Assembly (NCBI GenBank): GCA_947683425.1 | Contig: CANTUQ010000004.1 | Location: forward strand, 30,438,001-30,502,000 | Origin: Excoecaria cochinchinensis | Taxonomy: Eukaryota; Streptophyta; Magnoliopsida; Malpighiales; Euphorbiaceae | DNA: 64,000 nucleotides | Reading direction: 5' to 3' | In this document: one piece after another, positions 23,412 through 35,029 of the stretch | How positions within the stretch are numbered: the stretch's first letter is position 1 | Layout: each line of letters opens with the position of its first letter | Translations under genes and position numbers: made by a program | Notes under the pieces: model-generated | Databases searched by the model: none | Told to the model about the DNA's origin: nothing | Seen by the model: the letters and a program-made list of their open reading frames with translations, nothing else

Positions 23412-26400
23412 CCATCATAGATCCATTTGAGTGGTCCAGAGATCCTAGCGGGAGGTTGGTCAGAAATCAAGTAGTTGAGCCGTCAAGTTTGGCATCAGCA
23501 TCGGGTTCAGATTGGGATAGCAACTCAGACTCTTGTTCAGAACAATCCTCTGGATCAGTAATGGCAGAATTACCACAAGATTCGGGTGCTGTAACAACAC
23601 AGGACTTGGACAAGAGATTTGAAGACTTTGAAAGGAAAATGCTTGCTATGATGGGGAACCTTCTCACCCAGATGATGCCACACGCTGGACAACCGTCCGG
23701 AGCTCCAGTTGTTGACCCGGTCGAAGCACCTGTTGTGGAGACCACTATACCAACTACCACTGTGCCGCAGCCAGTCACTGAACCTAGAGTGGCGGCACCA
23801 GTTGAGCAACCAAGGGTGAGAATTCCAGATCCAAGGGATGATTTCTTAGGGGAAGAGGAAGATGAGCCAGTAGTTCCCCAAGCGGCGAGGTGCAAAGCTC
23901 CTAAGCTAGAGGATGATGTGGTGAGGAAGATGGAGGAAAGAATGGAGGCCATTGCACGAATGGTGTCGGTCGGAAAGGGGGTCATCCCCGAAGATGTAGA
24001 CTTGGGTGAGGAGGAGCTGCTGCCTCAGAGATTTAAGATGCCGGATTTACCAAAGTTTGATGGCACGTCTGACCCTTCGGCCCATCTTAAACAATATGCC
24101 TTGATCATGAAGGGCACAGGTCTTACCAGGAAGCAAAAAGTGGAGTACTTCTGCCTTAGTTTGACGAGGTCAGCGATTGATTGGTACCACGGTTTGGACA
24201 GGAGGTCGAAAGAAGATTGGATTTTGCTTACAAGTGATTTTATGAGGCAGTACGACTGCAGCACCCGCATGGAAGTGACGTTAAAAGACCTCGAGCTCCT
24301 GCAACAAAAGTCTAGTGAATCTTTCCATGATTACCTTACGCGGTGGAGGAATCGCGTTATGGAAATGAAGAGGAAGCCCGATACCTCGGACCAAATCAGA
24401 CTGTTTATCAAAAATGCAAGCCCATACTTGAGGGAGGGGCTTAAGATGAAAGGGCTCAAGGATTGGGAATCCTTAAAAGACATAGCAATTGAAGCCGAAT
24501 CAGAGTACTTGGCAAGGAAGGCCAATAATGACAGTTTTGCTCGGAAGAACTTTGGGAACCAAGGGGGAAATAGGTCGAGTGGCGCTGGAAGCAGCAGTAA
24601 TAGAGTGGGCAAGACAGCGGAAGTTTCAGCCACTGATGCGAACCAGAGATACTATTCAAATTTGGGAAGACCATTGTCCTGGGTCCTAGAACGATTAATG
24701 AAGGAGGGAAAACTTCAGCCATTGCCAGCCAGACAAGCTAAGACCTACGGCCAGCCTAACCATAGAGGGGACCAATACTGTGCCTTCCACCAGCACACCG
24801 GTCACCTCACTGACTCCTGCAGAACTTTAAGGGATCGGGTCCAAGATCTCATTGACAGTAAACAGATCTCCGACCCTGAAAAGAGGGAAAAGAAGAAGAA
24901 TGCCGGGTATAACGCCGTTCCTCCCCCAGTCTTCATGATAGGATCAAGTTTGCCAGAGTGGTATGTGTTGAGGGATCTCTACGGCAATGACTACATGGCT
25001 ATCGTCCGCCCCGAACAGGAAGTCAGTAGGGAGAAGCTCCAGGTCAACATGATAGAATGTTGGGACTCAGCCAGTGAAGGTGAGACTGAAGAGGCCGACG
25101 AGCCGAAGGATGTATGGAACTCTGGGGGTGAAGAAGACAAAGTGCAAGAGGTACAGGCTGTTACTCGCAGCGGAAGAGTGGTGCCGGAAATTGAGAAGCA
25201 ACAGGACCCGATGCCTCCGACGGTGGAGCAAGAAACGGAAGAGAATCAGATCCTGAAGCAACTAAAGAAGACGACAGCACAAATATCGATCTGGGACCTA
25301 TTGAGGCAATCCCCGAGCCACAGGCAGAAGCTAGTTGAAGCCTTATGTGAATCAACAGTAGCCACCACTATCTCACCCTCCGAGTTATTGAGCATTGTGA
25401 AAGGGGGATCTGGAGAAAACATAGTCTACACCGAAGCCGACTTGCCAATCGAGGGTCGTAATCACAATCGCCCTCTATATATCCGGGCTCAGATCAATGG
25501 TAAGCACACGGCCTGTGTCATGGTGGATGATGGGTCCTCCATTAATGTGTGCCCACTGGTGGCGCTACCTTCGCTTGGATTGAATGAGAGCATGTTGAGT
25601 GAATCTGACCTGACTATCACTGCTTATGACAACTCGAGAAGGCAAGCTGCTGGGACTTTTAAAGCTCAAGTCAAGACCGGTCCAGTTGAGATAGAGGCTG
25701 AGTTTGTTGTCCTGCCAATACCGGCTAACTTTGCAGTGTTACTTGGAAGGCCTTGGTTTCACAAGTTGGGAGGGGTTCCATCTACGCTCCACCAAATGAT
25801 TAAGATTCCCCATGAAGGCCAGATTGTAACAATTAAAGCAGCTAGTGATAATCAAGTGTCAGTGCTCGGAATTTCCAATCAACCCTTCAGTGGTTTCCAC
25901 GTGGCTATGGTGAATGAAGAAGATGAGTCGGTGGTAAGCCCTCAAGTTGTCAATATGATGAAAAGGATGAGCTTTCTCCCCAGGGCTGGTTTGGGTAAGA
26001 GCTCACAAGGGATTCAAGAGCCCGTCGCCACAAGGGGGCAAAAGGATAAGCGAGGTTTGGGTTACGCTGTTGGTGCCAAGGAGAACAAGCCCACAAGGAA
26101 GCCTGCGGAAGTGCCGCACATTTTGGAGACTTTTGTACCGGCTGCATCGGTGTGTGCCTACTGTGGGGAGGCAGAGCCTCAGTGGATTGATGGCAAGATC
26201 ACCCCGGGTTTTGAAATCTTCAATGATGTGTTTGACTGGTCCGAGGGGATGGTCAAGGCAGTGGAAGCCTTCTGGGATGAGGAAATCTTCAATCAGACTC
26301 TAGCATGGGATCGAGAAGTTCCCGAGGAAGTTATCACCAAAAGCCTGCTGGCTGCTCAATCAAAGGGTAAAGAGAAGATGGAAGACGGAACGACAGTGCC

Positions 26401-27412
26401 AGAATCAAAGAGTTTGAATGCAGCTGAGGTTCAAGATGAGGGGCCGTCGGTTTCAGCGCCAGCACCAGTGGAAGATGATAATGATAGCTTTGCTGATGTA
26501 CTTTTTATTCCCGAACTATTTGACAATTCTGTCTGTAATTCTGAGTACTTTAATAATATGAATGACTTTGCTTACTTGTGTGATGTTTCTCATGATTTCA
26601 TTATGCATAATCACGAGCATGAATCATTTATATTTGACATTAACTCAACCAATACCACCTCATTTAATCTCGGGACTTTGGAAAATCCAAAGGAAATCTT
26701 GATAGCATCTGACGTAACTCTTGAGGAAAGGATAAAATTTGAGAGAATTTTGAAAAAATATGAAAGAGTCTTCGCCTGGACCTATGAGGATATGCTAGGG
26801 ATTGATCGGGCAGTTGCTGAACACGCCATTCCGACTTACCCAGAGTGCAAGCCGGTCAAACAGAAGCTCAGAAGACTGAGGCCAGAATGGGCAGAAAAGG
26901 TAAAGGAAGAGGTGCACAAGCAAATCGAAGCCAAGTTCCTAGTAGAGGTCCAATACCCCACGTGGTTAGCCAATGTTGTCCCCGTAGCCAAGAAGGATGG
27001 GAGAGTCCGGGTATGTGTTGACTACCGAGACCTGAATAAAGCCTGCCCAAAAGATGACTTTCCCCTACCCCATATTGATGTACTAATGGATAGCGCGGCC
27101 GCCTGTATGATGTATAGCTTTGTGGATGGGTATGCGGGATACAACCAAATCCTTAACAAGATTGTGGATCGAATCAAGACAGCTTTCATCACAGAATGGG
27201 GAACGTTCGCCTACCGAGTAATGCCTTTTGGGTTGAAGAATGCCGGTGCGACGTACCAAAGGATGGCTACCAAGATCTTGGATGACTTGATCCACAAGGA
27301 AGTCGAAGTGTATGTCGATGATATGATGATCAAGTCAGCAACTCGAGAAGGACATTTCGAGGCCTTGGAAAGGTTCTTTCAGAGGATCGACAAGTATAAT
27401 CTTCGCCTCAAT
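23412..27412 (+). CDS. Inner Tat element Gag-protease-RT reading frame (3' end lost)
   Basis: One open frame. The first ATG in frame is at 23561 (MAELPQDSG), and conserved coding without ATG precedes it back to the acceptor at 23411. Approximate residue positions counted from 23456: capsid-like Gag core 200-370 (WYHGLDRRSKEDW, LTRWRNRVMEM); zinc knuckle near 441-456 (CAFHQHTGHLTDSC, C-x2-H-x4-H-x4-C); protease near 660-790 with active site DDGSSINVCPL; G-patch-like segment near 840-875 (LPRAGLGKSSQG ... KRGLGY); acidic linker; RT from about 1130 with VCVDYRDLNKACPK, MPFGLKNAGATYQRM and catalytic YVDDMMIKS. RT breaks at KYNLRLN (27412), where inverted LTR sequence begins; the frame then runs a few more codons to a stop at 27455. 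The domain order is typical of Tat elements. Gag would form the particle, protease would mature it and RT would copy the RNA; this RT is incomplete. Confidence 0.9.
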
Positions 27413-28047
27413 TCGGGGTCGAAATTTAGGAACATTGGTTCCTTCGTTTTAATTTAAAGAGGGTTCGAGGAGTCATTTTGATTGTTCGAATTGGAAAAAC
27501 CGGGATGAGTGATCCCATTTTATTGAAAATTGACTCTTCGTTTTGATTGTGATAATTTTATTATTGGGCTAAAAAGGGGACATTGGTCCCAATTTATTGA
27601 TAAAAATCCCGATTTAATAGTAAAAGCATTTTTGTGATTTTTTATCGCACGCGTGCACAAATAAAATTAATGTTTACAAATAAGCACATAACACATAGAA
27701 AAGGGGGGAGTTGGAGGGATCTCACCAAACCGGAGTGTCCGTCCACGCGTCGCGACCCATCCGGGGAGTCGCGGGGCACTCACATAGCCCGACTCAAATT
27801 AAAACTCATACAAAAATTAACATCAAAAATATTAGTAAATATCCAAAGTAAATTAATCAAGCAAATGCAAAATATAATAATAACAACAATGATAGCAATG
27901 CCAACTAAATAATTAGTTAATAATAATAGTATTAATAATACTAAAAAACAGAATAATACTAGTAAATAAATACATAGTAATAATAGTAAAATAGAGAATT
28001 AAATAATAATAATAAAAATAATAATAATGGAATATTAACGGCAACCA

Positions 28048-28091
<44 letters not shown>

Positions 28092-28185
28092 GTCGATCCT
28101 CTGAAAGAACCTTTCCAAGGCGAAGATTATAATAATAATAACGGCAACCAATATAATAATAATAATGGAATATTAACGGCAACCA

Positions 28186-28272
<87 letters not shown>
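27413..28272. other. Rearranged insert replacing RT thumb/RNase H start: inverted LTR, inverted RT pieces, AAT microsatellite
   Basis: Pieces in order. A 14-bp copy of RNase H sequence (AATTCGGGGTCGAA, also at 28305-28318). About 670 bp of the element's own LTR in reverse complement (about 27418-28088, matching LTR 21263-21945 reversed). A reversed RT piece CTTGTCGATCCTCTGAAAGA... (about 28089-28122, matching 27362-27393 reversed). A second reversed RT piece, GGCGAAGATTATA. Two reversed LTR bits containing ACGGCAACCAATATAATA. A long (AAT)n run to 28272. Most junctions share a few bases. About 145 residues of RT/RNase H, still present in the outer copy at 16442-17030, are missing. Confidence 0.9.
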
Positions 28273-30410
28273 CTGTCGGAGCCATGATGGCCCAAGAGGA
28301 TGAATTCGGGGTCGAATTTGCGGTTTACTACCTCAGCAAGAAATTCCTCCCTTATGAAGCAAAGTATGTTGAAGTGGAAAAGATCTGCCTGGCAGTAATC
28401 TGGGCATCAAAGAAACTGAGGCATTACTTTCATTCCTACAAAGTGCAGGCTGTTGCCAAGCAAAATCCCCTCCGATACCTGCAACAGGCACCCTCTTTAC
28501 TAGGGAAAATGGGAAGATGGTTGATATTGCTACAAGAATTTGACGTGGAATACATTACTAGAAAGACCATTAAAGGTCGAGCAGTGGCTGAGTTTCTTGC
28601 TGACCATCCAATTGAAGGAGACCAGCTATCGTATGAATTCCCCGACGAAAACGTGGTAGCCATCACCGTGCAGAAGTGGCAGATGTATTTTGATGGGGCA
28701 GTAAATAGCAAGGGAGCCGGAACAGGAGTGATTCTAGTAACCCCAGACGGAGAGAAGCTTCCATTAGCCAAGAAACTAAGGTACAGAGCCACCAATAATG
28801 AGGCTGAGTATGAAGCCTGCATCTTTGGGTTAGAAGCACTCTCAGCCATGGGGGCAAAAGTAGTAGAGGTCTTCGGGGACTCGTCTTTAGTAATCCACCA
28901 AGTCAGGGGTGAATGGGCCGTCAAAGAAGAGCGGCTGTTGCCATATGCGAAGTGCTTGAAAGGACTTAGTGGCCGGTTTGAAATTTGCACTTTTAACTAC
29001 GTGCCCCGAGATGAGAACCAATTGGCAGATGCCCTAGCTACCTTGGTATCCATGTGGGATAACCCAGAAGGAATAGTTATGAAGCCCGTACTCATTTCTA
29101 GTTCGAGCAAGCCATACTTTGAGACCGAACGAGTTGGGGATGTTGAGATTACTGATGGAAAGCCATGGTACTATGATGTCCTGCATTATTTGGAGAGGTC
29201 AATATTCCCGGAAGAAGCCACTGAAAAAGATCAAAGGCTAATCCGCAAACTGTCCACTCAATTCATCAGTATAGACGGGGTGTTGTACAAGAGACAAGCC
29301 GATGGCATGCAACTCAGATGTTTAGATGAAAAAGAGGCTAAAAGGGTTATGGAGGAAACCCATGCAGGGGTCTGTGGGGCCCATATGAATGGTCTGGCCC
29401 TGGCAAAGAAAATAATGCGGCAAGGATTCTTCTGGTTAACAATGGATACAGATTGCTCTAAATATGTGAAGGAGTGCCAATTATGCCAGCAATATGCTAA
29501 TCTGAGACACCTGCCGGTGTCGGAATTGTGCAACCTGACGTCTCCGTGGCCATTTGCTGCATGGGGGATTGACATAATAGGAGAGATACACCCGATGGCC
29601 TCTAACGGGCACAGGTTCATTGTAGTCGCCATTGATTACTTTACCAAGTGGGTTGAGGCTGAATCCTTCAAGAAATTAGGCGCCCGGGAAATGGCCAGGT
29701 TCATCGAGCGACACTTGATCTGTAGGTACGGTCTCCCTCATCATATCGTGTCAGATAATGGGGTACAGTTCCAAGCCGAGACTAAGCAGATGCTCAAGAA
29801 ATACGCCATCCAACACCATAAGTCCTCTCCATACCGACCACAGGCCAACGGGGCGGTCGAGGCAGCTAATAAGAACGTCAAGAAGATATTGGCTAAGATG
29901 GTGCAAACCTATAAAGACTGGGCCGAGAAATTGCCATTCGCACTATGGGGCTACAGGACCACTGCCAGAACTTCCACAGGGGTTACCCCTTTCTCCTTGG
30001 TTTACGGGACGGAAGCAGTTCTACCGGTAGAAATAGAACTCCAGTCATTGAGGGTGGTGACAAAAACTCAGCTACCAGAAGCCGAATGGGCTCAGCAGCG
30101 GCTACTACAGTTGAACCTATTGGACGAAGATAGGATGCGGGCATACTACCACAACCAGATCTACCAGAAAAGACTAGCCCGCTCATTTGGGAAGAAAGTA
30201 AGAAAGCACCCATTGAAGGAAGGAGACCTAGTCTTCAAACAAATGAGGCCAGGGGTTCCGGATTTTCGAGGCAAGTTCAGGCCAACTTGGGAAGGACCTT
30301 TCGTTCTGAAGAAGCTTTTGTCTAAAGGAGCTGCGATCCTGACAGATAGTGATGGGAATGAATTCAGAGAGCCGGTCAACGTCGACAGATTGAAAAGATT
30401 CCACGGCTGA
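28273..30410 (+). CDS. Inner Tat element RNase H (partial), archaeal-type RNase H and integrase
   Basis: Pol similarity resumes at VGAMMAQEDEFGVEFAVYYL just after the microsatellite; the first ATG is at 28284, giving 708 codons. The first RNase H lacks its N-terminal catalytic part. The second RNase H shows YFDGAVNSKGAGTGV (about 28686), NNEAEYEAC, VFGDSSLVIHQ and NQLADALATL: all four acidic positions are kept. Integrase has the H-H-C-C zinc region (ETHAGVCGAH ... CSKYVKECQLCQQ) and catalytic D, D, E in WGIDIIGEI (29565), IVSDNGVQF (29749) and QANGAVEAANK (29854). The C-terminus reads FRPTWEGPFVLKKL to VNVDRLKRFHG. No chromodomain is present, as expected for Tat. The frame has no internal stops, consistent with a young copy whose main lesion is the upstream rearrangement. 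Confidence 0.92.
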
Positions 30411-32144
30411 AAAAAAAAATAAATAAATAATAAAAAAGAGAGAGAGAGAGAAAAATGTTCAATCAAGAAAACCCGAGAGGGCTGATTGATAACAGGAGTG
30501 TGATGCTTTTGAGATCTATCTCGAGATTAGATGTGGTCTGGTATCTTGGGGCCTAATGTCAAATGATGATCATGTGTAATGAAATCACACGAGAAACGTG
30601 TACATGTATGCAATTATGCACTCAGAGAAGTTCTTTTATCCAATGAATGTCCATAGTTCTTTTTAGACGAGTAATATGTCACTGCTGTCACTTCCCATTC
30701 GAATGAGCACAATTTATCCGTGCAACCGACAGAAATTTAATTAAAAAAAAAATAATGATAAAAATAAGGCCGTTAGAGATGAAAACCGTGACTGGCGCTC
30801 TAAGCAAAAGTTAGGCCAAAGGGCAAGGTGAAAACCTGGCAACAGGCAGTCTGTCCTATAAAAATGAAATTAATAAAAGCCGCTGGATTGGGTTGGGTCC
30901 ATTCCAGGCAAAAAATAAGGCATAGGGTTGTGTGAAAATCCGACAAGGACGCATTTCCCGCTAAGAAAAGCTAGTGTGAAAATCCACAAGGGACGCACTA
31001 CCTTCAAAACAATGACGCTTGGAGTGATAAGGCGGCATTACCTTGGGCAACCGCTTTCAAGCAAAGACACACATCGGGCAAACCTCCCTGAAAAATTATG
31101 AGTCAGAGCCCCTGAATCAGGACAGCGCCCTCCGACACTCGGGGGCATAATCGACCAGACGAAGCCACGAGTCGTTTCAACGAGAGTTATCGCACCTCGA
31201 CTACTGGGCCACTCAGATGAATTGTGTCACCTGCATTCCGCATGACATGTGCATATGCACGTGCATAACTTACCTTTGCATACAAATCTCTTTTGTTTTC
31301 GCAGGAAAGTCTGGCGCCTTCACACACCGACAAGCTGGTGTTTATCAGTCGCTCAGCCGTGGTTTCACACACCGACAAGCTGGTGTTCTATCAACCACGT
31401 TCTCCAAAGTCTGGCGCCTTCACACACCGACAAGCTGGTGTTTATCAGTCGCTCAGCCGTGGTTTCACACACCGACAAGCTGGTGTCCTATCAATCACGT
31501 TCTCCAAAGTCTGGCGCCTTCACACACCGACAAGCTGGTGTTTATCAGTCGCTCAGCCGTGGTTTCACACACCGACAAGCTGGTGTTCTATCAACCACGT
31601 TCTCCAAAGTCTGGCGCCTTCACACACCGACAAGCTGGTGTTTATCAGTCGCTCAGCCGTGGTTTCACACACCGACAAGCTGGTGTTCTATCAATCACGT
31701 TCTCCAAAGTCTGGCGCCTTCACACACCGACAAGCTGGTGTTTATCAGTCGCTCAGCCGTGGTTTCACACACCGACAAGCTGGTGTTCTATCAATCACGT
31801 TCTCCAAAGTCTGGCACCTTCACACACCGACAAGCTAGTGTTTATCAGTCGCTCAGCCGTGGTTTCACACACCGACAAGCTGGTGTTCTATCAATCGCGT
31901 TCTTCAAAGTCTGGCGCCTTCACACACCGACAAGCTGGTGTTTATCAGTCGCTCAGCCGTAATCCCACACGCCGACAAACCGGCGTTCACCAATCACATG
32001 ACCAATAATAGTTCCGTGACGCCGACAAGCTGGCAGGACTAAGTTCGGTAAGCGACCACTTCAAGTACGCGTCTCTTCCCTTCTTTTCTGAATTTTTGCT
32101 CACTTAGGCACCTGTGTTCTAAGTTCCCCAAAATTGGGGGCAAC
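30411..32144 (+). other. Long 3' untranslated region and polypurine tract of inner Tat element
   Basis: 1.7 kb between the integrase stop and the 3' LTR without credible coding sequence. It holds an AG-rich run (30438-30452), repeats of the phrase GTGTGAAAATCC with AAGGACGCA (30930-30990), the 100-bp tandem array (31307-32006) and the polypurine tract (AAAATTGGGGGCAAC, about 32130-32144) directly before the LTR. Long 3' regions with tandem repeats are characteristic of Tat-lineage elements. Confidence 0.85.
31307..32006 (+). repeat. Seven-copy 100-bp tandem repeat
   Basis: The unit starts AAGTCTGGCGCCTTCACACA at 31307, 31407, 31507, 31607, 31707, 31807 and 31907: exact 100-bp spacing, a few substitutions, last copy degraded. 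Each unit holds two copies of CACACACCGACAAGCTGGTG about 45 and 55 bp apart, so it arose from a shorter motif. Because 100 is not a multiple of 3 and the unit has no stop codon on the plus strand, all three plus frames stay open; the resulting 180-263-codon frames are not considered genes. Confidence 0.95.
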
Positions 32145-33664
32145 TGTAGACACCGGGTCCCGAGGCGGTCCAAGATCAGGATTACCCGATGATGAGATAG
32201 AAGACCGATTTTCGGCAAGAAATGTGAGAATCGATCGTTCTCTTGTCAAAGGTGTGTTTTTCGGAAAATAATTAAAAAATATATATTTTTGGGGAAATTA
32301 AAATTAAGATAAAATAATATATTAATTTTGTTTCAAAATTTAAAATTTTAAAAAAAAAAAAAAAAAAAAAGAGTCGCGAAGGCCGCCTGCGGCAGCGCGG
32401 GGCTGCCTGTGCGGCAGGCTGCCCTAGCGCGCAGGGGCGCCTGCGCGGCAGGCCGCCCAGCGCGCAGGGGCGCCTGCGCGGAAGGCAGGCGCCTCGCACG
32501 CAGGCCCCCTGCGCGCGAGGCGGGGGGTGCCGCGCGCCCCCCCTGCGCGCGAGGCAGGGGGCCTCGCGCGCAGCCCCTGCGCGCGAGGCAGAGGGCGCCG
32601 CGCCCCCCCCCTGCGCGCGAGGCAGGGGGCGCCGCGCGCACCCCCTGCGCGCGGGGCATGCTGCCTCGCGCGCACCCCCCTGCGCGCGAGGCAGCTGCCT
32701 CGCGAGACCCGCCTGCGCGAGGCAGGCTGCCCGCAGCAGCCTGCCGCGCGCGGTGCCAGGGCACCACGCGCAGGCTGCCGCGCGCCCTTGGCTCCTCCAC
32801 GCGACCTGTTTCGCCTGTCCGTTTTTTTCGCTATTTTCAGTCAGATTTTCTGTTTTTTTCAGTTTTCATTGTTTCACCATTTTATGTTATTTTAGATTAA
32901 CTAAAAATGAAAGTTTTTTTGTCCCTTGCCATTTTTGGCCAAGACAGGATTAAATGGGGATTTTCCCCTCATTTGTGAAGAGGGCAGATTGAATTCAATT
33001 TTTTCTTAGCTTTTCCTCTCTACCTTTTTCCACTCTCCAGGAAGCTTTTCTTGCTTCTGAAAAACTCTTCAAAAAGCTTCAAGTTTTCTTCTAAAATCTT
33101 AGTTTTGCCATTACAAAATATTTAATCTTGGGTTGATTTGAGCAAGAAAAATTAATTTTCTTTGTTCCTTCATCCCACAAAAAATATTTCCCTTAAGATA
33201 ATTTGCTTAGAACACAGATTTTACATTGACTTTGAATATTATTCCCATAAAAAATTCGACAAGGAAATCGATCGAGGCATCCTATTTCCAATCTCAAAAA
33301 TTCTGAGGGTAAACGTTTTTGGACCCGTTCTCATTCATATTTTTTGTATATTATTTATTTTGTCAATATCATTTTTGCTATCATTATTCTTATTATTCGT
33401 TTCCAGCACTTTAATATGTTGATACTACCATTAATGCATTATTCAGTTGCTTTGATTTGATTTTTATGCTCATTCCCATTATTATTATTATTGGTTGGTT
33501 AATGTGAATATTGTTAGGTTGTGTCGTTTCCACTGTTGTGCATATTCTTTCATCATTCATTTTCCCTATTTTCATATATTGTTATCATCATGCTTTTATC
33601 TAACTTCCTGTTTTATTATTGTTATCATTTAGTATTTTGAATTACTATCCTATTATTAAACTTT

Positions 33665-33715
<51 letters not shown>

Positions 33716-35029
33716 TGGTTGCCGTTAATATTCCATTATTATTATTTTTATTATTATTATTTAATTCTCTATTTTACTATTATTACTATGTATTTATTTA
33801 CTAGTATTATTCTGTTTTTTTAGTATTATTAATACTATTATTATTAACTAATTATTTAGTTGGCATTGCTATCATTGTTGTTATTATTATATTTTGCATT
33901 TGCTTGATTAATTTACTTTGGATATTTACTAATATTTTTGATGTTAATTTTTGTATGAGTTTTAATTTGAGTCGGGCTATGTGAGTGCCCCGCGACTCCC
34001 CGGATGGGTCGCGACGCGTGGACGGACACTCCGATTTGGTGAGATCCCTCCAACTCCCCCCTTTTCTATGTGTTATGTGCTTATTTGTAAACATTAATTT
34101 TATTTGTGCACGCGTGCGATAAAAAATCACAAAAATGCTTTTACTATTAAATCGGGATTTTTATCAATAAATTGGGACCAATGTCCCCTTTATAGCCCAA
34201 TAATAAAATTATCACAATCAAAACGAAGAGTCAATTTTCAATAAAATGGGATCACTCATCCCGGTTTTTCCAATTCGAACAATCAAAATGACTCCTCGAA
34301 CCCTCTTTAAATTAAAACGAAGGAACCAATGTTCCTAAATTTCGAACAAGTGCGAAGGAACCAATGTTCCTAAAATAATGTCCCGATTTATGCATGTCTT
34401 TTTATTTCGATCTTGTGTGAGTGTTTAAAATTCAAGTCCATTTCTTTTTGGGCCCTTGTAATTAATTTTGGGGCAACTTTATTCATTTTTGGGGATTGTA
34501 TTCTGTCCCATTTATAGCTTTAGTTCCTTTCGATGGGGGTTGTATTCTACCCCTATTTCTCTTGTAATTGCGTGCTTGCGTGTTTACCGCTTTCATTTAT
34601 CGCTTTCTCTATCTATTGCTTTATCGCTTTCATTTACTTCTTTTATGTGCTTTTAATGCGCTATTTAATTAAATGCATCGCTCGCGTGAGATGAGAGATA
34701 TAATTTTAAGAATTTAAAAACCCATTTATAATTAACCAAAGCATAAATAAGAGGGAAGTTCCGGACACCATATCTCTGGTTTAGACCAATAGAGGTGAGA
34801 AACCTTTTCCCAATTTCTTGCAAATTGGGTGGCGACTCCAAATACCTCAAAGGTGCCTTTAGGCGTCAATAGGCTAGGTTATTCTCCCCAATGTTCTATT
34901 GGGAGGGATACACCGATGATGTCTCATGGCGCCCATGATCAAAAGACGCGAACCTTCATACCTCGAATCCTAAAGCGGATTCAAAGAGAGGGCCCTTGCT
35001 GGGTTGTTTCGGGTTCGGCGCGCGTCACA
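32145..35029 (+). mobile_element. 3' LTR of inner Tat element
   Basis: 2,885 bp, nearly identical to 19740-22622 with the same GC-rich block (about 32372-32810) and TTA microsatellite (about 33665-33713). It ends CGCGCGTCACA at 35029 and is followed by GCAGG, the target-site duplication. Differences from the 5' LTR seen by eye include ACTCCGATTTGG (versus GGTTTGG), CCTTTATAGCCC (versus TTTTAGCCC) and GGGGATTGTATT (versus GGGGACTGTATT). Confidence 0.92.

Larger units (their letters stand above)
19740..35029 (+). mobile_element. Young Tat-lineage Ty3/gypsy element (inner), TSD GCAGG
   Basis: Full-length by structure, 15.3 kb. 5' LTR 19740-22622 and 3' LTR 32145-35029, both starting TGTAGACACCGGG and ending GCGCGCGTCACA. 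Primer site at 22624-22641; polypurine tract just before 32145. Direct repeats GCAGG lie at 19735-19739 and 35030-35034. It inserted into the gag of the outer Tat element in the opposite orientation: the outer gag reading stops at 35035 and resumes at 19739 without loss. By eye the LTRs differ at about a dozen positions outside the GC-rich block, which suggests a recent insertion. Coding capacity is broken only at the RT/RNase H junction (27413-28272). Confidence 0.93.

Noticed and set aside
31217..32008. Long plus-strand frames of 263, 237 and 181 codons with a repetitive protein
   Set aside because: They come from a stop-free 100-bp tandem repeat that keeps all three frames open. No start context, domain or codon bias supports a gene.
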